Shown: positions 38,379-47,792, counted from the stretch's first letter. The stretch is DNA of 64,000 nt from Streptomyces sp. NA04227 (GCF_013364195.1 NZ_CP054918.1:1911001-1975000); one strand, 5' to 3'. Notes: a model not told the origin generated them from the letters alone. Translations and numbers: made by a program.

Positions 38379-38434
38379 GGGGTCAGTTGTCCGGAGTCAG
38401 TCGTCCGGAGTCACTTGTCCGGGGTCAGCTGTCC
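38379..38434. repeat. Four tandem 14-bp repeats at a gene end
   Basis: Four exact-length units: GGGGTCAGTTGTCC, GGAGTCAGTCGTCC, GGAGTCACTTGTCC and GGGGTCAGCTGTCC. The last unit contains the stop codon (38425-38427) of the small minus-strand gene; the other three lie just past it. A 14-bp unit is not a multiple of three, so it expanded outside coding constraint. Confidence 0.85.
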
Positions 38435-38631
38435 GTGGGGTCGACGGTCGCCTGGTGCTCCTCGGCGAGATGTTCCTCGGCCTTCAGCCAGGGCAGGAAC
38501 TGGGCCTTCTTCTGCCAGCCGCAGGTCGCGCAGCGCAGCGTCCGCTGCACCCCCGACTTACTGACGTGCACGGTGTGTTCACGTCCGTGCTGGTCCCATC
38601 TGCTGACCTTGCTGGTGGTCATGGACGGCAT
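38425..38631 (-). CDS. Small zinc-ribbon-like conserved protein
   Basis: A 68-residue protein starting MPSMTTSKVSRWDQHGREHT. A CATCGW motif within TLRCATCGWQKKAQFLPWLK gives one Cys-x2-Cys pair, and HLAEEHQATVD near the C-terminus supplies histidines, so a small metal-binding ribbon is possible. I recall similar short proteins as conserved hypotheticals in Streptomyces, with no assigned function. AGGAGG is 6 nt before ATG 38631, which fixes this start over the ATG 9 nt downstream. The stop codon lies in the last of four tandem 14-bp repeats. Confidence 0.72.
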   Translation of the reverse strand: MPSMTTSKVSRWDQHGREHTVHVSKSGVQRTLRCATCGWQKKAQFLPWLKAEEHLAEEHQATVDPTDS

Positions 38632-38905
38632 CTGCTGCCTCCTGGTTCGGGATGGGCCCAGTGTGCAACGCGGCACCCGGTTCCGGATACGGGACGCGGA
38701 TGGCCAATGCGGGTCGAGGGTGTGGCGCCGGGCGCCGGACCGCTTCGACGGACCGGTTCGGACAAGAATTCACGGATCATTCGAAAACGCGGCTTCACAG
38801 GAATTCCCGATTTGAAATCTCCGTGACCCGCGGTGAAGGATCTGATCCTCAACTCGCCCGCCATGTATGGGATTTGGCGGGCGTACCGCATTGAGGAGAC
38901 GTTTC

Positions 38906-40483
38906 GTGTCGCAACCTCCGTACGAGCAGCAGCCCCCGCAGCAGCCTCCCTACCCCCAGCACTCCCAGCAGCCCCAGCACTCCCAGTACCCCCAGCAGCA
39001 CCAGGCACCGCAGCAGCCTCCGCTGCCGCCGCAGCCCCAGCCGCCGGGGGACTACGGCGGAGGCGGGGGCCATGGACGGCGGGGCGGGCCCAAGTCCCGT
39101 ATGCCGATGGTGATCGGCGGGGTCGTCGTGGTGGCGCTCCTTGCCACGGGTGGATTAGTGCTGGCCATGAGCGGGGACGACGACGGCGGTGACGGCAAGG
39201 GCGGCGGGCCGGGGGCCTCCGGCGAGCAGGCGAAGGTGCTCGCCAAGATTCCCACGCCGAAGGTCGGGACGGAGACCGTCACCATGGGCATGTGGGTCAC
39301 GGAGAAGAACTTCGTGAAGGGCGACGTCAACAAGCTCGTCGGGTACACGCCGAACGGCGGCAGCAAGCAGTGGGAGATACCCTTCGGCGGCCAGATCTGC
39401 TGGTCGTCACCGCACATGACCGAGGACGGCAAGACCGCGGTGCTGTTCAAGGAGGGCGCCTCCGAGGACTCCGACTGCAACCAGGTCGGCCTGGTCGACC
39501 TGAACAAGGGCGAGCTCGTCTGGAAGAAGACGGCCGCGGACCCCGACGGCGAGACGATCGAGTTCGACGAGGTCACCATCGGCGGCGGCACCGTCGCGGC
39601 CGGGGGCACCTACGGTGACGCGGCCTGGTCCCTGGACGGCAAGCCGCTGTGGAAGCCGAAGGCGTACGACGCCGAGTGCACCGACGCGGGCTACGGGGGC
39701 GGCGGCAAGAAGCTCGTCGCGCTGAAGACGTGCGAGAGCGGCGACTCCAGTTCCGACAGCACGTGGACGGTGGAGACGGTCGATCCCACGACGCGGCAGG
39801 TGACGTCGTCCTACGCGGTGCCGGGTACCCCCGAACACGTCCATGTGCTCGCCACCGACCCCCTGGTCCTCGGCGTGGACACCGGTGACGCGGCGGCGGG
39901 CACCAATGTGACCGACATCGTGACCGTCGACGACAGCGCCGCGCGGGGCAAGGTGCTCAGCGAGATCGACGTGGTCGCCGCGGGCTACGAACCCGAGTGC
40001 CCCGGCGTCAACGTGGAGGGCTGCCGGGAACTGGCCATCGACAAGGACAAGGGCCTCATCTACCTCGCCTCCGGCGTCTCGGGCTCGTACTCGGGCCAGA
40101 TCGTCACCGCTCTCGACCTGAAGACCGGCAAGAAGGTCGGCGCGACCCAGGGAACGGAGGAGGAGGCCAAGAAGATGGAGCTGACCGACCTCGCCCCGGT
40201 GCACGTCGACAAGGACGGCAGCGTGATCGTCTACCAGGAGAGCAAGGCCAGCGAGGGCGGCGCGGTGCTGCGGCTGGACCCCAAGTCGTTCGCCACCGAG
40301 GAGCTCATGCGCAGCCCCGACGCGGTGAAGGAGATCGAGGGCGACATGTTCGTCTACGCGGACCGGCGGATCATCTTCACCGGCGACCGGCTCTACCTCG
40401 GCGACGACCAGGCGGACCGGCCCTCCGCCGACACCGACGCGAAGGAGGGGCGCCAGCTCGCCCTCGTACTCGGCACCGGCTGA
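38906..40483 (+). CDS. Membrane-anchored beta-propeller (PQQ-like) protein
   Basis: A 525-residue protein. The N-terminal cytoplasmic region is Gln/Pro-rich (SQPPYEQQPPQQPPYPQHSQ onward, about residues 1-70). One membrane span follows (MPMVIGGVVVVALLATGGLV, about 77-98), then an Asp/Gly linker and a large extracellular domain. Repeated VGLVDLNKGELVWKK, ALDLKTGKKVGAT and VLRLDPKS-type blades indicate a PQQ-like (BamB-type) propeller without evident catalytic residues. Cysteine pairs (ICWSS...DCNQ; CTDAGY...KTCE; CPGVNVEGC) suggest disulfides. The Q/P-rich tail plus single span resembles sensor-like or scaffolding proteins of actinobacteria. GAGGAG is 7 nt before GTG 38906. Function is unknown. 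Confidence 0.75.
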   Translation: MSQPPYEQQPPQQPPYPQHSQQPQHSQYPQQHQAPQQPPLPPQPQPPGDYGGGGGHGRRGGPKSRMPMVIGGVVVVALLATGGLVLAMSGDDDGGDGKGGGPGASGEQAKVLAKIPTPKVGTETVTMGMWVTEKNFVKGDVNKLVGYTPNGGSKQWEIPFGGQICWSSPHMTEDGKTAVLFKEGASEDSDCNQVGLVDLNKGELVWKKTAADPDGETIEFDEVTIGGGTVAAGGTYGDAAWSLDGKPLWKPKAYDAECTDAGYGGGGKKLVALKTCESGDSSSDSTWTVETVDPTTRQVTSSYAVPGTPEHVHVLATDPLVLGVDTGDAAAGTNVTDIVTVDDSAARGKVLSEIDVVAAGYEPECPGVNVEGCRELAIDKDKGLIYLASGVSGSYSGQIVTALDLKTGKKVGATQGTEEEAKKMELTDLAPVHVDKDGSVIVYQESKASEGGAVLRLDPKSFATEELMRSPDAVKEIEGDMFVYADRRIIFTGDRLYLGDDQADRPSADTDAKEGRQLALVLGTG

Positions 40484-40574
40484 GCCCACTCCCCCGGCGC
40501 GGCCGACGCGGCCGCGGGCGCTACGCGCGTGGCACCGTAGTTGGGCGCCCAGCGGGCTCGCCCCCACACATGAC

Positions 40575-40623
40575 ACGACGTCGGCCGCCAGGACCAGGTG
40601 ATGGTCCTGACGGCCGACGTCGT
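40575..40623. terminator. Bidirectional terminator between convergent genes
   Basis: ACGACGTCGGCCG pairs with CGGCCGACGTCGT (13 bp). One mismatch then separates it from a further 7-bp stem (CAGGACC/GGTCCTG) closing a 7-nt loop, about 20 paired bases in all. It lies between the 3' ends of the propeller gene and glyS. Confidence 0.88.
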
Positions 40624-40691
40624 TACCGCGTCAGGCGGACGAGCGACGCGCGCCGCCCGTCAACTCCCTTTGGTTCATGTGGTCATGTGGT

Positions 40692-42074
40692 TCAGCAGCC
40701 GATGAGGCGTCCCGCGAGGTAACCCTCGATCTGGTCGAGGGAGACCCGCTCCTGCTTCATCGAGTCACGCTCGCGGACGGTCACGGCGTTGTCGTCGAGG
40801 GTGTCGAAGTCGACGGTGACGCAGTACGGCGTACCGATCTCGTCCTGGCGGCGGTAGCGGCGGCCGATGGCGCCCGCGTCGTCGAACTCGATGTTGCAGT
40901 GCTGGCGCAGCGCGGAGGCCAGACCCTTGGCCTTCGGGGAGAGCTCGGGGTTGCGCGACAGCGGGAGGACGGCGACCTTCACCGGCGCCAGGCGCGCGTC
41001 GAGGCGCAGCACGGTGCGCTTCTCCATCTTGCCCTTGGCGTTGGGGGCCTCGTCCTCGACGAAGGAGTCGAGCAGGAAGGCGAGCATGGTGCGGCCGACA
41101 CCGGCGGCGGGCTCGATGACGTACGGCGTCCAGCGCTCCTGGGCCTCCTGGTCGAAGTAGGAGAGGTCCTGGCCGGAGGCCTTGGAGTGGGCCGACAGGT
41201 CGTAGTCGGTGCGGTTGGCCACGCCCTCCAGCTCACCCCACTCGTTGCCGCCGAAGCGGAAGCGGTACTCGATGTCCGCGGTGCGCTTGGAGTAGTGGGA
41301 GAGCTTCTCCGCCGGGTGCTCGTACCACCGCATGTTCTCCTCGGACAGACCGAGGCCGGTGTACCAGTTCCAGCGCTGCTCCATCCAGTACTCCTGCCAC
41401 GTCTCGTCCTCGCCCGGCTTGACGAAGAACTCCATCTCCATCTGCTCGAACTCGCGGGTGCGGAAGATGAAGTTGCCGGGCGTGATCTCGTTGCGGAAGG
41501 ACTTGCCCATCTGGGCGATGCCGAACGGGGGCTTGCGGCGCGAAGTCTGCTGCACCTGGGCGAAGTTGGTGAAGATGCCCTGGGCGGTCTCGGGGCGCAG
41601 GTACGCGACCGAGCCGCTGTCCTGGGTCGGGCCGAGGTGGGTGGAGAGCAGGCCGGAGAACTGCTTGGGCTCGGTGAAGGTGCCCTTGTTGCCGCAGTTG
41701 GGGCAGTTGAGGTCGGCCAGGCCGTTCGCGGGCGCCTTGCCGTGCTTCGCCTCGTAGGCCTCTTCGAGGTGGTCGGCGCGGAAGCGCTTGTGGCAGGAGG
41801 TGCACTCGGTCAGCGGGTCGGTGAAGGTCGCGACGTGACCGGAAGCCTGCCAGACCTCGGTGGCCAGGATCACCGAGGAGTCGATACCGACGACGTCCTC
41901 ACGGGAGGTGACCATGTAGCGCCACCACTGACGCTTGATGTTCTCCTTGAGTTCGACGCCGAGCGGTCCGTAGTCCCAGGCGGCCCTCTGACCGCCGTAG
42001 ATCTCACTGCACGGATAGACGAAGCCACGGCGCTTGCTCAGGCTGACGATGGTGTCGATCTTGTCGGCGGCCAC
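40692..42074 (-). CDS. glyS: Glycyl-tRNA synthetase
   Basis: A 460-residue class II (alpha2-type) synthetase charging tRNA-Gly. It starts [20 protein letters not shown], has the [15 protein letters not shown] and NCPNCGNKG zinc-like insertion (about residues 85-140), motif 2 region [20 protein letters not shown], and motif 3 with [20 protein letters not shown]. The C-terminal anticodon-binding domain ends [12 protein letters not shown]. Length and layout are typical for actinobacteria. GTG 42074 is preferred over an upstream start that lies in the non-coding Arg/Pro-rich leader. It is transcribed away from the zinc-uptake genes. Confidence 0.96.
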   Translation of the reverse strand: MAADKIDTIVSLSKRRGFVYPCSEIYGGQRAAWDYGPLGVELKENIKRQWWRYMVTSREDVVGIDSSVILATEVWQASGHVATFTDPLTECTSCHKRFRADHLEEAYEAKHGKAPANGLADLNCPNCGNKGTFTEPKQFSGLLSTHLGPTQDSGSVAYLRPETAQGIFTNFAQVQQTSRRKPPFGIAQMGKSFRNEITPGNFIFRTREFEQMEMEFFVKPGEDETWQEYWMEQRWNWYTGLGLSEENMRWYEHPAEKLSHYSKRTADIEYRFRFGGNEWGELEGVANRTDYDLSAHSKASGQDLSYFDQEAQERWTPYVIEPAAGVGRTMLAFLLDSFVEDEAPNAKGKMEKRTVLRLDARLAPVKVAVLPLSRNPELSPKAKGLASALRQHCNIEFDDAGAIGRRYRRQDEIGTPYCVTVDFDTLDDNAVTVRERDSMKQERVSLDQIEGYLAGRLIGC

Positions 42075-42336
42075 GGTGCTCTCTTCATTACGGCTTGACG
42101 GGACGGGTGGGAAATTCGCGGCGGGCGCGCGGGGCGACCGGCGGCGCGGGCGTCGGCGGCGCGAGGCGCCCCGACGAAGTGGTGGGTCGGGTGACGGGCG
42201 TAACGGCAATGGTTCAGGTTACCGGCGCCCGGGGTGCCCGGATCAAATCGGATCGGCCTCGGATCGGACGCCGCCGGGCACGGAAAACCCGTGCGGGTGC
42301 GGGGCCGGAGGGGGCGGGGGCGGACGGCCGCCGTAT

Positions 42337-42373
42337 TTGACAACCGTTTCCATTTAATTGAAAATGACTGTCA
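42337..42373 (+). promoter_or_regulatory. Zur-controlled promoter of znuA, apparently leaderless
   Basis: Two 15-mers resemble the 7-1-7 Zur box of Streptomyces: TGACAACCGTTTCCA (42338-42352) and TGAAAATGACTGTCA (42359-42373). They cover a -35 TTGACA (42337-42342) and, 17 bp on, a -10 GAAAAT (42360-42365). The predicted transcript start is at about 42372-42373, which is the A of an in-frame ATG. Bound Zur would block both promoter boxes and the start codon. Confidence 0.75.
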
Positions 42374-43386
42374 TGAACGTACGACGCCACCGGCAGGGTG
42401 CCCGGTCCTCCTCCATATCCCGCTCCCGCGGCTCCCGCCGCACGACCGCGCTCGCCGTCGCCACCGTCACCGCGCTGGGCGCCGGGGCGCTCACCTCGTG
42501 CTCCGACGACAACGGCGTGGCCGACGGGAAGCTCGACGTGGTGGCGTCGTTCTATCCGATGCAGTACCTGGCCGAGCAGATCGGCGGCCCGCACGTGGAG
42601 GTCAGCACCCTGACCGAACCCGGCACCGAGCCGCACGACCTGACCCTGAGCGCCCGGCAGACCGCGCACCTCCAGGAGGCCGACGCGGTCCTCTACGTCA
42701 AGGGAATCCAGCCCGCCGTCGACGAGTCCGTCGATCAGTCCGCCGCCAAGACCAAGATCGAGGCGGGCGCGCTGACCACCAAGGAGAAGCTCGCCTCCGA
42801 ACCGGCCGAGCACGAGGAAGAGGGCGGCCACGAGGGCCACGGTCACGACGACCACGACCACGGCGGCAAGGACCCGCACGTCTGGCTGGACCCGGTGAAG
42901 TACGCCGAGGTCGCCAAGGGCGTCGGCAAGGCGCTGGAGAAGGCCGACCCCCAGCACGCCGCGGACTACCGCAAGAACACCGACGCCCTGGTCGGCAGGC
43001 TCGACGCGCTCTCCGGGCGCTTCGAGAAGGGCCTCGCCGACACCCGTACGAAGGTCTTCATCAGCTCGCACTCCGCCTTCGGCTACCTCGCCGAGCGCTA
43101 CGGGCTGACCCAGGAGTCCATCTCCGGCCTCGACCCGGACAGCGAGCCGAGCGCCGGGCGGATCAAGGACCTTCAGCACATCGCCGAGGAGGACGGGGTC
43201 ACCACCGTCTTCTACGAGACGCTCGTCTCCGACAAGACGGCGAAGACCCTGGCCGACGACGCGGGCCTCAAGACCGATGTGCTCGACCCCGTCGAGGGAA
43301 TCACGGACAAGTCCCGCGGCAAGGACTACATCCAGGTGATGGACGCGAACCTGACGGCGCTGAAGAAGGCACTCGGCGCCAAGTGA
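42373..43386 (+). CDS. znuA: Zinc ABC transporter, substrate-binding lipoprotein
   Basis: A 337-residue zinc-binding protein anchored outside the membrane. The signal ends ALGAGALTSCSDDNGVADG, a lipobox-type LTSC. The cluster A-I fold follows: VVASFYPMQYLAEQIGGPHV, TEPHDLTLSARQ with the first His ligand, a His/Asp-rich loop (GHEGHGHDDHDHGGKDPHVW) that loads zinc, SSHSAFGYLAERYG with another His ligand, and the glutamate/aspartate region FYETLVSDKTAKTLA. I take ATG 42373, predicted to be the transcript start; ATG 42364 and TTG 42358 are in-frame alternatives that overlap the Zur box. First gene of the znuACB-zur cluster. Confidence 0.93.
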   Translation: MNVRRHRQGARSSSISRSRGSRRTTALAVATVTALGAGALTSCSDDNGVADGKLDVVASFYPMQYLAEQIGGPHVEVSTLTEPGTEPHDLTLSARQTAHLQEADAVLYVKGIQPAVDESVDQSAAKTKIEAGALTTKEKLASEPAEHEEEGGHEGHGHDDHDHGGKDPHVWLDPVKYAEVAKGVGKALEKADPQHAADYRKNTDALVGRLDALSGRFEKGLADTRTKVFISSHSAFGYLAERYGLTQESISGLDPDSEPSAGRIKDLQHIAEEDGVTTVFYETLVSDKTAKTLADDAGLKTDVLDPVEGITDKSRGKDYIQVMDANLTALKKALGAK

Positions 43387-43445
43387 CCGCAGCCCGGCGG
43401 CGGGACGCCGCACGCCGGGCAGGAGCAGGACGGAAGGCGCGAGCC

Positions 43446-44246
43446 ATGGACACCAGCAAGGACAGCGGCAGCAAAAGCGACAGCGGTGAGAGCCCCGTAC
43501 TCGAACTGCGGCGCGTGACGGCCGAGCTCGGCGCGCGCCCCGTGCTGCGCGGAATCGATCTGCGGGTGGGACGCCGCGAGGTCGTGGCGCTGCTCGGCGC
43601 CAACGGCTCCGGCAAGTCCACCGCGATCCGCGCGATCGTCGGCCAAGTGCCGCTGACCGGCGGGGAGATCGAGCTGTTCGGCACCCCGCGCCGCCGGTTC
43701 CGTGACTGGGCCAGGGTCGGCTACGTCCCGCAGCGCACCACCGCGGCCTCGGGCGTGCCCGCCACCGTCCGCGAGGTCGTCGCCTCCGGGCGCCTCTCGC
43801 GCACCCGTTTCGGGCTCACCCGCCACACCGACCGCGAGGCGGTGCACCGGGCGCTGGCACAGGTCGGCATGAGCGACCGGGCCAAGGACCCGGTGGAGGC
43901 GCTCTCCGGCGGCCAGCACCAGCGGGTCCTGATCGCCCGCGCGCTGGCGAGCGAGCCGGAGCTGCTGATCATGGACGAGCCGATGGCCGGGGTGGACCTC
44001 GCCAGCCAGGAGATCCTGGCCAAGACGCTGCGGGCGCAGGTCGGCGCGGGCTCCTCGGTCCTGCTCGTCCTGCACGAACTCGGCCCCCTGGAGCCCCTGA
44101 TCGACCGTGCCGTGGTGCTCCGCGACGGCTGTGTGCTGCACGACGGGCCGCCCCCTCAGGCCGTCGGCCAGCACGCTCTGCCCGGTCACGACCACGTCCA
44201 CCCGCACTCCCACGCCGAGCCGCTGCGCTCCGGACTGCTGAGCTGA
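43446..44246 (+). CDS. znuC: Zinc ABC transporter, ATP-binding protein
   Basis: A 266-residue ATPase energising zinc import. Walker A is LLGANGSGKSTAIRAI (about residue 52), the Q-loop is VGYVPQRTT, the signature is ALSGGQHQRVLIARAL (about 157), Walker B is LLIMDEPMAGVD (about 176) and the switch His is in LLVLHELGPL. The C-terminus is His-rich (PGHDHVHPHSHAEPLRS), as is common in zinc transport ATPases. It starts 59 bp after znuA and ends 13 bp before znuB, so the three form an operon. Confidence 0.95.
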   Translation: MDTSKDSGSKSDSGESPVLELRRVTAELGARPVLRGIDLRVGRREVVALLGANGSGKSTAIRAIVGQVPLTGGEIELFGTPRRRFRDWARVGYVPQRTTAASGVPATVREVVASGRLSRTRFGLTRHTDREAVHRALAQVGMSDRAKDPVEALSGGQHQRVLIARALASEPELLIMDEPMAGVDLASQEILAKTLRAQVGAGSSVLLVLHELGPLEPLIDRAVVLRDGCVLHDGPPPQAVGQHALPGHDHVHPHSHAEPLRSGLLS

Positions 44247-44259
44247 GGAGCCGAAACCC

Positions 44260-45210
44260 ATGCTGGAACTCCTCGACTACCCGTTCATGCAGCGGGCGCT
44301 GCTCGCGGCCGTCCTGGTCGGCGTCACCGCACCGGCGATCGGCATCTATCTCGTACAGCGCCGCCAGGCCCTGATGGGCGACGGCATCGGGCACGTGGCG
44401 ATGACCGGCGTCGGCCTCGGCTTTCTGCTGTCGACCTCGCCGGTGTGGATGGCCACCGCCGTCGCCGTGCTCGGCGCGGTCGCGATGGAACTCATCCGCT
44501 GGTACGGCCGCACCCGCGGCGACCTCGCCCTCGCGATGCTCTTCTACGGCGGTATGTCGGGCGGTGTGCTGTTCATCAACCTGGCGCCGGGCGGCTCCAA
44601 CGCGAACCTCGGCTCCTATCTGTTCGGCTCGCTGACCACGGTCTCCGAGGACGACATCGTCACCATCTGCCTGCTCGCCGCGTTCGCGCTGCTCGTCACG
44701 CTCGGCCTGCGCAAGCAGCTGTTCGCGGTGAGCCAGGACGAGGAGTTCGCGCGGGTGACCGGTCTTCCGGTGCGGCTGCTCAACCTGCTGATGGCGATCA
44801 CCGCGGCGGTCACCGTGACGGTCGCGATGCGGGTGGTGGGCCTGCTCCTGGTGAGCGCCCTGATGGTGGTGCCGGTCGCCGCCGCGCAGCAGATCACCCG
44901 CAGCTTCTGGGCCACGTATCTGCTCGCGATGGGGATCGGGGTGGCCGTCTCGCTGGGCGGCACCGTCACCTCGTACTACGAGGACGTGCCGCCCGGGGCG
45001 ACGATCGTGCTGCTGACCATCGGCGTCTTCATCGTGCTCAGCGTGGCGGCGACGCCGCTCGCCCGGCGGCGGGCCCGCGCCTTCCGGCTGGCGCAGGCGG
45101 ACGAGCCGTCCGGCGCGGGGCGGCCGGAGCCCTCCGAGTGCGCGGTGCCCGCCCCGGTGGGCGCGACCGCGCTCGGCGCGCCCAGGGCGGGAGCCCACGA
45201 CGAGTTCTGA
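44260..45210 (+). CDS. znuB: Zinc ABC transporter, permease
   Basis: A 316-residue membrane component of the ABC-3 family, with about eight or nine hydrophobic segments. Landmarks are MQRALLAAVLVGVTAPAIGI, YLVQRRQALMGDGIGHVAMT (the cytoplasmic coupling region), GSNANLGSYLFGSLTTVSED and VRVVGLLLVSALMVVPVAAA-like helices. The C-terminal 50 residues (DEPSGAGRPEPSECAV onward) are a cytoplasmic Pro/Gly-rich tail. It follows znuC by 13 bp and precedes zur by 67 bp. Confidence 0.94.
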   Translation: MLELLDYPFMQRALLAAVLVGVTAPAIGIYLVQRRQALMGDGIGHVAMTGVGLGFLLSTSPVWMATAVAVLGAVAMELIRWYGRTRGDLALAMLFYGGMSGGVLFINLAPGGSNANLGSYLFGSLTTVSEDDIVTICLLAAFALLVTLGLRKQLFAVSQDEEFARVTGLPVRLLNLLMAITAAVTVTVAMRVVGLLLVSALMVVPVAAAQQITRSFWATYLLAMGIGVAVSLGGTVTSYYEDVPPGATIVLLTIGVFIVLSVAATPLARRRARAFRLAQADEPSGAGRPEPSECAVPAPVGATALGAPRAGAHDEF

Positions 45211-45277
45211 AGGCACCCGTCGGAGGGCGGGCCCGGACCTGACACAATGGCCGTACAGCAGACGTCAGGAGGCAATC

Positions 45278-45688
45278 GTGGCAGCCCCGGTACGAGGCAG
45301 GTCGACCCGCCAGCGCGCGGCAGTAGCGGCAGCTCTCGACGAGGTGGACGAGTTCCGCAGTGCGCAGGAGCTGCACGACATGCTCAAGCACAAGGGCGAC
45401 TCGGTCGGCCTGACCACGGTGTACCGCACCCTCCAGTCCCTCGCCGACGCGGGCGAGGTCGATGTCCTGCGCACCCATGACGGCGAGTCCGTCTACCGCC
45501 GCTGCTCCACCGGGGAGCACCACCACCATCTGGTCTGCCGCTCCTGCGGGCGCGCGGTCGAGGTCGAGGGCCCCGCCGTGGAGAAGTGGGCGGACGCGAT
45601 CGCGGCCGAGCACGGCTTCGTGAACGTGGCCCACACCGTGGAGATCTTCGGCACCTGCGCGGACTGCGCGAAGAAGACCGAGGACTGA
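45278..45688 (+). CDS. zur: Zinc uptake regulator Zur (Fur family)
   Basis: A 136-residue zinc-sensing repressor. The N-terminal winged helix (STRQRAAVAAALDEVDEFRS, AQELHDMLKHKGDSVGLTTV, YRTLQSLADAGEVDVL) binds DNA. The C-terminal domain carries the regulatory zinc site CSTGEHHHHLVCRSCG and a structural second pair in FGTCADCAKK. The four-His tract and spacing identify Zur rather than Fur, as does its place at the end of znuACB. It starts at GTG 45278 with AGGAGG 5 nt upstream. It probably represses znuA through the two boxes at 42338 and 42359. Confidence 0.94.
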   Translation: MAAPVRGRSTRQRAAVAAALDEVDEFRSAQELHDMLKHKGDSVGLTTVYRTLQSLADAGEVDVLRTHDGESVYRRCSTGEHHHHLVCRSCGRAVEVEGPAVEKWADAIAAEHGFVNVAHTVEIFGTCADCAKKTED

Positions 45689-45852
45689 GCGAGGACCGAC
45701 TACCCGGCCGACCACCGACCGGCCGACGACCCGGCCGCCGACGGCGCCGGGAACGGACGACTAGCGACGAACGACGAGGACGGCCGCCGGGGCTCCGGAC
45801 GGCCGTCCCTACCGTTTCGACGACCGCCCGCTCCCTTCGCGGGCGGCGCCGC

Positions 45853-46689
45853 TCACTTTTCGATGCGGCCCTCCATCGCGAGCAGTTCCTCGTTGGGGAT
45901 GGCCCCGCCGAAGCGCCGGTCGCGGGAGGCGTACTCCAGGCAGGCGCGCCACAGGTCACGCCGGTCGAAGTCCGGCCAGAGCACGTCCTGGAACACCATC
46001 TCGGCGTAACTCGACTGCCAGATCAGGTAGTTGGACGTACGCTGCTCGCCGCTCGGCCGCAGGAACAGATCCACGTCCGGCATGTCCGGGTAGTAGAGGT
46101 ACTTCTGGATCGTCTTCTCGTTGACCTTGTTCGCGTCCAGGCGCCCGGCGGCCACGTCCTGGGCCATCCGGCGCGCGGCGTCGGCGAGTTCGGCACGGCC
46201 GCCGTAGTTGACGCAGAAGTAGAGCGTCATGGCGTCGTTCTTGGTGGTCTGCTCCTGGGCGACCTGGAGCTCCTGGACCACCGACTTCCACAGCTTGGGC
46301 ATCCGGCCCACCCAGCGGATACGGATGCCCAGTTCGTCCATCTCGTCCCGGCGGCGGCGGATCACGTCCCGGTTGAAGTTCATCAGGAAGCGCACCTCCT
46401 CGGGCGAGCGCTTCCAGTTCTCGGTGGAGAAGGCGTACAGGGAGAGGTTCTTGACGCCGATCTCCAGGCAGCCCTTGAGCACGTCCATCACGACGCCCTC
46501 GCCGACCCGGTGCCCCTCGGTGCGCGGCAGCCCGTGCTCCTTGGCCCAGCGTCCGTTGCCGTCCATGACGACCGCCACATGGCCCGGGACCAGTTCGCCG
46601 GGGAGCTTCGGCGGACGGGCGCCGGACGGGTGCGGCTCGGGCACCTTGTACTCCCTGCGCGAGCGCCCCAGAATCCCGCGTACTGCCAT
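45853..46689 (-). CDS. uppS: Isoprenyl (undecaprenyl-type) diphosphate synthase
   Basis: A 278-residue cis-prenyltransferase that makes the long-chain lipid carrier for cell-wall polymers. The catalytic Asp and diphosphate-binding residues are in HVAVVMDGNGRWAKEHGLPR (about residue 38), followed by TEGHRVGEGVVMDVLKGC, LYAFSTENWKRSPEEV, MTLYFCVNYGGRAELADAAR and DLFLRPSGEQRTSNYLIWQS (about 225). The last is the RxxxxxRxS-type motif for isopentenyl diphosphate. The chain length of the product cannot be read from sequence. It is followed in transcription by no close partner; recO lies 176 bp upstream. Confidence 0.95.
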   Translation of the reverse strand: MAVRGILGRSRREYKVPEPHPSGARPPKLPGELVPGHVAVVMDGNGRWAKEHGLPRTEGHRVGEGVVMDVLKGCLEIGVKNLSLYAFSTENWKRSPEEVRFLMNFNRDVIRRRRDEMDELGIRIRWVGRMPKLWKSVVQELQVAQEQTTKNDAMTLYFCVNYGGRAELADAARRMAQDVAAGRLDANKVNEKTIQKYLYYPDMPDVDLFLRPSGEQRTSNYLIWQSSYAEMVFQDVLWPDFDRRDLWRACLEYASRDRRFGGAIPNEELLAMEGRIEK

Positions 46690-46865
46690 GACGGTCTCAC
46701 TCCGATCGTTGCTCCGCGCACCCTCCGTACGCGGTCTTCCTCGCGGCCCCTCGGTCCGGTTCGTGCCGTACCGCCGGGCCCTTTACTTCCCGTACTCGAC
46801 GGCCGCCCGGCCGCCGTCCTTCGCGGGCCGCCCGGACCACCGGTGGCGTACGGCCCGTACGTATC

Positions 46866-47615
46866 TCACGTCTTCTCGACGTACCGCAGCGATCTGAGGC
46901 CGCGCTCCATGTGCCAGTGCAGATAGGCGGACACCAGGCCGCTGCCCTCGCGGACGTGGCGCGGCTCGCAGGAGTCGGCGGTGTCCCAGTCGCCGGTGAG
47001 CAGCGCGGCGAGCAGGAGCAGGGCCTGCGGCGAGGGTACGACGCTGCCCGGGACCCGGCAGTCGGCGCATATCGAGCCGCCCGCGGCCACCGAGAAGAAC
47101 CGGTTGGGGCCCGGCAGGCCGCACTTCGCGCAGTCGCTGAAGCTGGGCGCGTAGCCGCCGACGGCGAGCGAGCGCAGCAGGAAGGCGTCCAGGACCAGGT
47201 GCGGGGCGTGCTCGCCGCGGGCGAGGGTGCGCAGCCCGCCGACGAGCAGCAGGTACTGCTGCACCGCGGGCTCGCCCTCGTTGTCGGTGAAGCGCTCGGC
47301 GGTCTCCAGCATCGCGGTGCCCGCGGTGTAGCGGGCGTAGTCGGTGACGATGGCCCCGCCGTAGGGGGCGATGGTCTCGCTCTGGGTGCACAGCGGCAGC
47401 CCGCGGCCGACCAGTTCGCTGCCCCGCGCGAAGAACTGCACGTCGACGTGCGAGAAGGGCTCCAGGCGCGCCCCGAACTTCGACTTGGTGCGGCGCACGC
47501 CCCGCGCCACCGCCCGGACCCGCCCGTGCCCGCGGGTGAGCAGCGTGATGATGCGGTCGGCCTCGCCCAGCTTCTGGGTGCGCAGCACGATCCCGTCGTC
47601 GCGGAACAGGCTCAT
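46866..47615 (-). CDS. recO: DNA repair protein RecO
   Basis: A 249-residue RecF-pathway protein that helps load RecA onto SSB-coated single-stranded DNA. It has an N-terminal OB fold (MSLFRDDGIVLRTQKLGEAD, then RIITLLTRGHGRVRAVARGV), a helical domain and a zinc site with four cysteines (CAKCGLPGP...ICADC, about residues 162-185). Length is normal. It is in the same orientation as uppS, as in other actinobacteria. Confidence 0.95.
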   Translation of the reverse strand: MSLFRDDGIVLRTQKLGEADRIITLLTRGHGRVRAVARGVRRTKSKFGARLEPFSHVDVQFFARGSELVGRGLPLCTQSETIAPYGGAIVTDYARYTAGTAMLETAERFTDNEGEPAVQQYLLLVGGLRTLARGEHAPHLVLDAFLLRSLAVGGYAPSFSDCAKCGLPGPNRFFSVAAGGSICADCRVPGSVVPSPQALLLLAALLTGDWDTADSCEPRHVREGSGLVSAYLHWHMERGLRSLRYVEKT

Positions 47616-47792
47616 CGGGCACCGCCCGCCCGGTACACGTCCACACCGGGACCGACGGCGGCCGCGGGGGCCTCGGTTCCATGGACGCGGCAGGGGTTCA
47701 TGAGCCCATTCTCGCGTACGTCCGCACCGCTCCCGGGCCGGGTGTCCGAAGCCGACCGGGACCGATCACGGCGATCACGGTGCGGGCCGCCG

